From contig CACHQB010000010.1 in NCBI GenBank assembly GCA_902581925.1, forward strand, positions 1-36,324: a stretch of 36,324 nucleotides of DNA, written 5' to 3'. The position numbers and the translations under genes were made by a program. Positions within the stretch are counted from its first letter, which is position 1, and every line of letters begins with the position of its first letter. The DNA comes from an uncultured Pelagibacteraceae bacterium. GTDB lineage: Bacteria > Pseudomonadota > Alphaproteobacteria > Pelagibacterales > Pelagibacteraceae. The notes under the pieces were generated by a model, which was not told where the DNA came from, did no database searches, and worked only from the letters and a program-made list of their open reading frames with translations. This document shows, piece by piece, positions 32,087 to 36,324 of this stretch.

Positions 32087-33070
32087 ATGGTAAATAATCT
32101 TAAAAACAAATTATTTGAACAAGGGTATTTGAAAGTAAAAAACGTGCTTAACTTTCAAAGAGATTTAAAGCCAATCCTTAATGATATGGAATTTGTAATG
32201 GATTGTTTAATTCAAAAATTTGCAAAAAAAAAAGATGTAAAAAAAGTTCTTAATTTAGATTTTAAAAAAAAATATTCTTATATATCAAAATTAAAAATTG
32301 ATGATTTAGATCAGTATTTTAATACCAGATTACCAAGAGATCACGTTAAGAAAGATAGTGATTATTTTGCTACTCAATCTTTATGGAATTTAATTACTAA
32401 TAAAAATATTTTAGATGTTGTTGAAAAAATTTTGGGTAAAGAAATCATGTCTAATCCAGTACAAAATACTAGAATTAAACAGCCTGAAAAAAAATTACCA
32501 AAAGGTTCTGTTTTTGATGGTTTAAGTGGACGAACGCCCTGGCATCAGGATGCCGCTGTTCTCAATACTAAAGGACAAAAATTAACCGACATGGTTACTG
32601 TTTGGATACCTTTTACAAAAACTACTAAAAAAAATGGTTGCATGATTACAGTTAAGAAAATTAATAAAATGGGATTATTAAATCATATTGCTGGATATAG
32701 AGGGCAAGTAGAAATTAAAGACAGCAAATTACTGGATAAAATGAAACATATTCAATTAGAAGCAGATATTGGGGATGTAATCCTTTTACACAAACATTCA
32801 ATTCATTGTTCTCTTCCGAATAGATCAAATGATTTTAGAATAAGTGCGGACCTTAGATATAATGTAGCTGGCCAACCTTCTGGAAGAGATCCACTTCCAA
32901 ATTTCTATGTAAGAAGTAAAAATAAAAAAAATCTCAAAATTCAGAATTTTAAACAATGGTTAGCGCTATGGGAAAAGGCAAAAGAAAAGTGTATTCCACG
33001 TAAATATGCCTTTAAATATCCTCTTCCTACTTTTAAAACAAATAAAAGGGATTTGTCTAAACTTATTTAA
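32087..33070 (+). CDS. Phytanoyl-CoA dioxygenase (PhyH) family protein
   Basis: This 327-residue Fe(II)/2-oxoglutarate dioxygenase has the PhyH-type triad: His153 and Asp155 in TPWHQDAA, and His240 in HSIHCSLPNRS, followed by Arg251 for 2-oxoglutarate (DFRISADLRY). The strand pair MVTVWIPFTKTTKKNGCM is the typical core. PhyH relatives hydroxylate or demethylate many small molecules, including phosphonates and compatible solutes, so the name does not tell the substrate. It is the second dioxygenase in a row, 31 bases after the first. Confidence 0.85.
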   Translation: MVNNLKNKLFEQGYLKVKNVLNFQRDLKPILNDMEFVMDCLIQKFAKKKDVKKVLNLDFKKKYSYISKLKIDDLDQYFNTRLPRDHVKKDSDYFATQSLWNLITNKNILDVVEKILGKEIMSNPVQNTRIKQPEKKLPKGSVFDGLSGRTPWHQDAAVLNTKGQKLTDMVTVWIPFTKTTKKNGCMITVKKINKMGLLNHIAGYRGQVEIKDSKLLDKMKHIQLEADIGDVILLHKHSIHCSLPNRSNDFRISADLRYNVAGQPSGRDPLPNFYVRSKNKKNLKIQNFKQWLALWEKAKEKCIPRKYAFKYPLPTFKTNKRDLSKLI

Positions 33071-33087
33071 AATATCAATTATTAATT

Positions 33088-34008
33088 ATGAAAATTTTGA
33101 TAACTGAATTTATTAATAAGAATAGTTTAGACGACTTAAATAATAATTTTGAAATCAAATTTGATGAAAAGCTCTGGGAAAAAGAAGAGGAACTTTTAGA
33201 GATAATTAAAGATTATGATGGTTTAATTGTTAGAAACAAAACTCAGGTTAATAAAAATATTTTATCTAACGCAAAAAATTTAAAATTTATTGGAAGATTG
33301 GGTGTTGGTTTGGATAATATTGATACTAAATTTTGTAAAAGCAAAAATATTCATGTCCAACCAGCAACTGGTATGAATGCAGATTCTGTGGCAGAGTATG
33401 TAATTTCATCCTCGATGTCTTTGTTAAAAAAAATTCCTATGTTTCATCATGGAACGGTCAAAGGTGAGTGGCCTAGAACAACAATTAAATCTGCTGAAAT
33501 AAATGGAAAGTGTATTGGAATAGTAGGTTTTGGTATTATTGGTAAAAAGGTTGCAGACTATAGTTTAAAGAATGGCCTAAATGTTTTGGCTTATGATCCT
33601 TACATTAAAAAATTAGATGATAATCAGAAAAATTATAAATTATCTTCATTAGAAAACGTATTTAAAGATGCAGATATTATTTCTTTACACTTACCATTAA
33701 CCGAAGAGACAAAAAATCTAATAAACAAGTCTTCATTCTCTAAAATGCAAAAACAGCCAATAATAATAAATACTTCAAGAGGTAGTGTTGTAAATGAGAA
33801 TGATCTTATAGATGCTTATGATCAAAATTTAATTTCAGGATTTGCATTAGATGTTTTTGAAAATGAACCTATTAAAAAAGATTTATACGAAAGAATAACA
33901 TCTGAAATTAATTGTATTTTAACACCACATATTTCAGGTGTCACAACAGAGTCAAATATAAGAGTTAGTAATTTTATAGTTAAAAAAACGATAGATTTTT
34001 TTAAGTAA
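33088..34008 (+). CDS. D-isomer-specific 2-hydroxyacid dehydrogenase (SerA-like)
   Basis: This 306-residue NAD-dependent enzyme interconverts a 2-hydroxyacid and its 2-oxo acid. The nucleotide motif GIVGFGIIGKK begins near 144, and the catalytic residues are Arg231 (NTSRGS), Glu260 (FENEP) and His281 (TPHISG). It lacks the C-terminal regulatory domain of full-length SerA, so it is more likely catabolic, in the phosphoglycerate/glyoxylate-reductase-like group. It ends the plus-strand operon; its 3' end overlaps the convergent Gfo/Idh gene by 8 bases. Confidence 0.88.
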   Translation: MKILITEFINKNSLDDLNNNFEIKFDEKLWEKEEELLEIIKDYDGLIVRNKTQVNKNILSNAKNLKFIGRLGVGLDNIDTKFCKSKNIHVQPATGMNADSVAEYVISSSMSLLKKIPMFHHGTVKGEWPRTTIKSAEINGKCIGIVGFGIIGKKVADYSLKNGLNVLAYDPYIKKLDDNQKNYKLSSLENVFKDADIISLHLPLTEETKNLINKSSFSKMQKQPIIINTSRGSVVNENDLIDAYDQNLISGFALDVFENEPIKKDLYERITSEINCILTPHISGVTTESNIRVSNFIVKKTIDFFK

Positions 34009-35083
34009 TTATCTCGTTTAACTTAACTACTCTTCCAAGTTTAATTGATGTCTCAGCAGCTTCTCCAACTGCAACTGCAATTAACCCATCATTCAAAGAT
34101 ACCTCTGGCTTTAATTTATTTTTTACTGCATTTATAAAGGCTAAATGTTCATAATAAGTTGAACCATGATGATGTCCTGCTTCAAGTATTTTTGGATCCA
34201 CACTAACACTTTCTTGTTTAGTTTTTCCGTCTCTCATACCAATTCTTACATCAGAAGTAGTTTTCCCAGACTCGTTCGAAGGAACTGAAGTTTCAATTTT
34301 ACCAATATTTCCTGTTGCAGTTAACTCTTCTTGCATTTCAGAATTTTCGGCAAACATACAAAGCTCAAGCATACTTCTTGAGCCATTCTCAAAATTAACA
34401 ATTACATAAGCGTTATCAATAATGTCTGGTTTTTTACCATCATACTCTTCATCTAAATGATTTACATCTTGTCCCCCACTCGCATAAACACTTACGGGCT
34501 CACTCTTAACAATAAAACGCATCAAATCGAAAAAATGACAACACTTTTCAACTAAAGTTCCTCCGGTATTTTTTTCAAATCTGTTCCAATCATTTACTTT
34601 TTTTAAGAAAGGAAATCTGTGTTCTCTTATTGTTAATGTTTTTAAGTCACCAATTATTTTGTTGTGAATTTCTTTGATAAATTTTGAAACAGGAGGCATG
34701 TACCTATATTCCATTGCAGTCCAAAAAACTGAAGGGTAATTTTTAGTAAGTTTTTCTATTTCTAAACAATCTTTTGTCTTAGTACACAAAGGTTTTTCAA
34801 CCAATATATGTTTCTTGGTTTTAATTACATCTTTTAAAATTTGAATATGAGTAAAATTAGGAGATGAAATTATATAAACGTCAACTAAATTTTCTTTGAT
34901 CAGATCTTGATGATTTTTAAAGCAAACAACTTCTGATTTGAGTAATTCTTGGCACTGTTTCAAAGACTCTTCGCGAGGATCTGAAAGAGCAACTACTTGA
35001 GCTTCATCTATTAAAGATAAATTTAAAATATGTTCTCGAGCCATTGTGCCAGCTCCAATTATTCCATATTTAATTTTTTCCAT
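34001..35083 (-). CDS. Gfo/Idh/MocA family dehydrogenase
   Basis: This 360-residue oxidoreductase has the cofactor motif GIIGAGTMAREH (8-19), the catalytic EKP (LVEKPLCTK near 96), and a second domain with GGTLVEKCCHFFDLMRFI. Near the end AGHHHGSTYYEHLAFINAV is typical of the sugar/inositol dehydrogenase branch. It is the third such enzyme in the window and follows the peroxidase gene with 31 bases between, on the minus strand. Substrate unknown; sugar, cyclitol or amino-sugar oxidation is expected of the family. Confidence 0.88.
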   Translation of the reverse strand: MEKIKYGIIGAGTMAREHILNLSLIDEAQVVALSDPREESLKQCQELLKSEVVCFKNHQDLIKENLVDVYIISSPNFTHIQILKDVIKTKKHILVEKPLCTKTKDCLEIEKLTKNYPSVFWTAMEYRYMPPVSKFIKEIHNKIIGDLKTLTIREHRFPFLKKVNDWNRFEKNTGGTLVEKCCHFFDLMRFIVKSEPVSVYASGGQDVNHLDEEYDGKKPDIIDNAYVIVNFENGSRSMLELCMFAENSEMQEELTATGNIGKIETSVPSNESGKTTSDVRIGMRDGKTKQESVSVDPKILEAGHHHGSTYYEHLAFINAVKNKLKPEVSLNDGLIAVAVGEAAETSIKLGRVVKLNEIIT

Positions 35084-35114
35084 ATTTATTATTTATCAGT
35101 TTAATTAAATTAGT

Positions 35115-36324
35115 TTAATCAATTGTTAATCCACTTGGTACTTTTTCTGGTTTACCGAGGGGTCTTTGATTTCCACTTTTTCCAGTTAGAGATTGTAAAA
35201 AAGATACCAATTGATCAATTTCTTTTTCACTTAAATCCATTGGTTTAATATCTATACTCGAAATAATTCTATCCTGTTCTCTTTTGTCAGAAAAAGTTAC
35301 AAAATCTATTTGCTCTAACCATGGAGCACTAGGTAAATTTGCATATTTAGGTTTCCAATTTTTATTCATAGCTACTGGATTTAAATGATGTTTAATTATG
35401 CCTTTAAGTGATGGATAAGCACCATTATGACCGTAAGGTGCAGTTAAAGAAACATTTCTAAGTGCAGGTGTTTTAAATTTATACATGTCATCCAAATCAT
35501 CTGTTTCAACCATCCTTCCAACATCACGTGCATAAGGATCAAAAGACCTAGTCCTTCCAGGCCCAAATTGAGGAATTCCTATTGAATGAAATTTTTGATC
35601 AGACAATAAAGATCCGGAATGACATGAGCTACAATTAGCTTTGCCATAGAATAAATTCATACCTGCGATCTGATTTGAATTTAAAGCTGATTTATTTCCA
35701 TTTAAATATTCATCAAAGGGAGAGTCAAAAGAGGTCCATTCATGAATTTCAAAAGCTGCAATTGAATTTACTATATGTGTAATATTTATATCTAAAGCAT
35801 TATCAACATCCTCAAATGCATGTTTAAACATTTCAACATACTCGGGAATTCCTCTTATTCTATGAGTGATTACAGGCCAAACTCTATCTATTCTCATACT
35901 GTCTTTACCAACTTTCGAAACAAGTCCTATAATTTCATTTTCACCTGGATTTCCAGCCATTTCAAATTGTCTTGTCATTGGAAATAAAGCTTGTACCGCA
36001 ACTATATTATCAAGCCCTTTTGGAAGTAGTTCTTGCGCTGGGGTATTAAAACCATTGCCAAATATATCGGATTTAGTCACTCTACCGTCATGAAGCAATG
36101 TTGTAATATCTTTAAATCCTAAATTCCATAATGCTAAAGCATTCCTAGGAATACGTTTTTTAATTTTATCATCCCCTGTTCCAGCTGTTCTTTCTAATCC
36201 AATACCATGTCCTCCTTCACCAATCCCTAATGAAAGTCCATCTGAACCACCTAGATCATGACTATGGCAGGTTGCACAAGCAATGTTTCGATTTGCAGAT
36301 AAAATTTTATCATGAAATAAAAGT
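35115..36324 (-). CDS. Di-heme cytochrome c peroxidase / MauG family protein (5' end missing)
   Basis: The reading frame is open to the window edge; the apparent start at 36098 is an internal TTG. Extending the frame upstream gives a first heme motif CATCH (36264-36278) within SANRNIACATCHSHD, and a second, CSSCH, lies at 35619-35633. Two c-type hemes, GLDNIVAVQALFP, TPALRNVSLTAPYGHNGAYPSL and a C-terminal PMDLSEKEIDQLVSFLQSL place it in the CcpA/MauG family. The protein must be exported, and the missing N-terminus should hold a signal peptide. Compared by eye with CcpA, the position of the distal Met of the second heme region reads HH (IIKHHLNP), so the axial ligand may differ. Visible length is 402 residues. 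Confidence 0.88.
   Translation of the reverse strand, partial: LLFHDKILSANRNIACATCHSHDLGGSDGLSLGIGEGGHGIGLERTAGTGDDKIKKRIPRNALALWNLGFKDITTLLHDGRVTKSDIFGNGFNTPAQELLPKGLDNIVAVQALFPMTRQFEMAGNPGENEIIGLVSKVGKDSMRIDRVWPVITHRIRGIPEYVEMFKHAFEDVDNALDINITHIVNSIAAFEIHEWTSFDSPFDEYLNGNKSALNSNQIAGMNLFYGKANCSSCHSGSLLSDQKFHSIGIPQFGPGRTRSFDPYARDVGRMVETDDLDDMYKFKTPALRNVSLTAPYGHNGAYPSLKGIIKHHLNPVAMNKNWKPKYANLPSAPWLEQIDFVTFSDKREQDRIISSIDIKPMDLSEKEIDQLVSFLQSLTGKSGNQRPLGKPEKVPSGLTID

Noticed and set aside
36096..36098. Start codon of the di-heme peroxidase at 36098
   Set aside because: The codon is TTG within an open frame that continues upstream and encodes the first heme motif CATCH, so it is internal.

Overview
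The window is very AT-rich and densely packed. Genes commonly overlap by 1-10 bases or sit a few bases apart, and several convergent pairs share or nearly share stop codons. I see no tRNA, rRNA, insertion sequence or CRISPR array. This gene density, a TPP riboswitch in front of a sodium:solute symporter (the arrangement known for SAR11 ThiV), and the substrate-binding-protein transporters together point to a streamlined marine alphaproteobacterium, most likely Pelagibacterales (SAR11). That assignment is an inference from content and style, not from a marker gene.

Region 1 (1-9604) is mixed housekeeping and accessory content. It holds the 3' part of a YbbP/FtsX-type ABC permease, then a minus-strand block with a small beta-carbonic-anhydrase-like protein, a SOUL heme-binding protein, a possible acetyltransferase, a TauE/SafE exporter, a small GNAT, an unlisted 54-residue two-helix membrane protein (4951-5115) and a YadGH-like ABC exporter. 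An exported thioredoxin-like protein, the riboswitch-controlled symporter thiV, a small unknown protein and an exported pentapeptide-repeat protein follow.

Region 2 (9666-20704, all minus) consists of two uptake/catabolism operons. The upstream one (20704 to 16070) encodes a tripartite tricarboxylate-type transporter (TctC, TctB, TctA), an SDR and a ROK sugar kinase. The next (15810 to 9666) encodes an FrcBCA-like sugar ABC importer, a XylB-type sugar 1-dehydrogenase, an aldose mutarotase and a Gfo/Idh/MocA dehydrogenase. The binding-protein genes of both operons have matching promoters (identical 15-base box, TTTACT-N18-TATGWT), near-identical ribosome-binding leaders and a hairpin with a U-tract just downstream. 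This suggests common regulation and deliberate over-production of the binding proteins.

Region 3 (20792-36324) is a mosaic of divergent and convergent operons for sugar-acid or cyclitol metabolism: a PdxA-family dehydrogenase; a second XylB-like SDR, a Gfo/Idh enzyme and an IolD-type ThDP hydrolase; an aldehyde dehydrogenase with an HpcH/HpaI aldolase; a DUF1907 (C11orf54-like) zinc protein, a MarR-like regulator and an atypical PanB-like protein; an atypical PanE-like reductase, two Fe(II)/2-oxoglutarate dioxygenases and a 2-hydroxyacid dehydrogenase; another Gfo/Idh enzyme; and a di-heme cytochrome c peroxidase cut by the window end. IolD without iolB, iolC or iolE nearby, beside active-site-altered PanB/PanE relatives and a rare bacterial DUF1907 protein, makes this the best candidate for an undescribed catabolic pathway. 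The substrate cannot be named from sequence alone.
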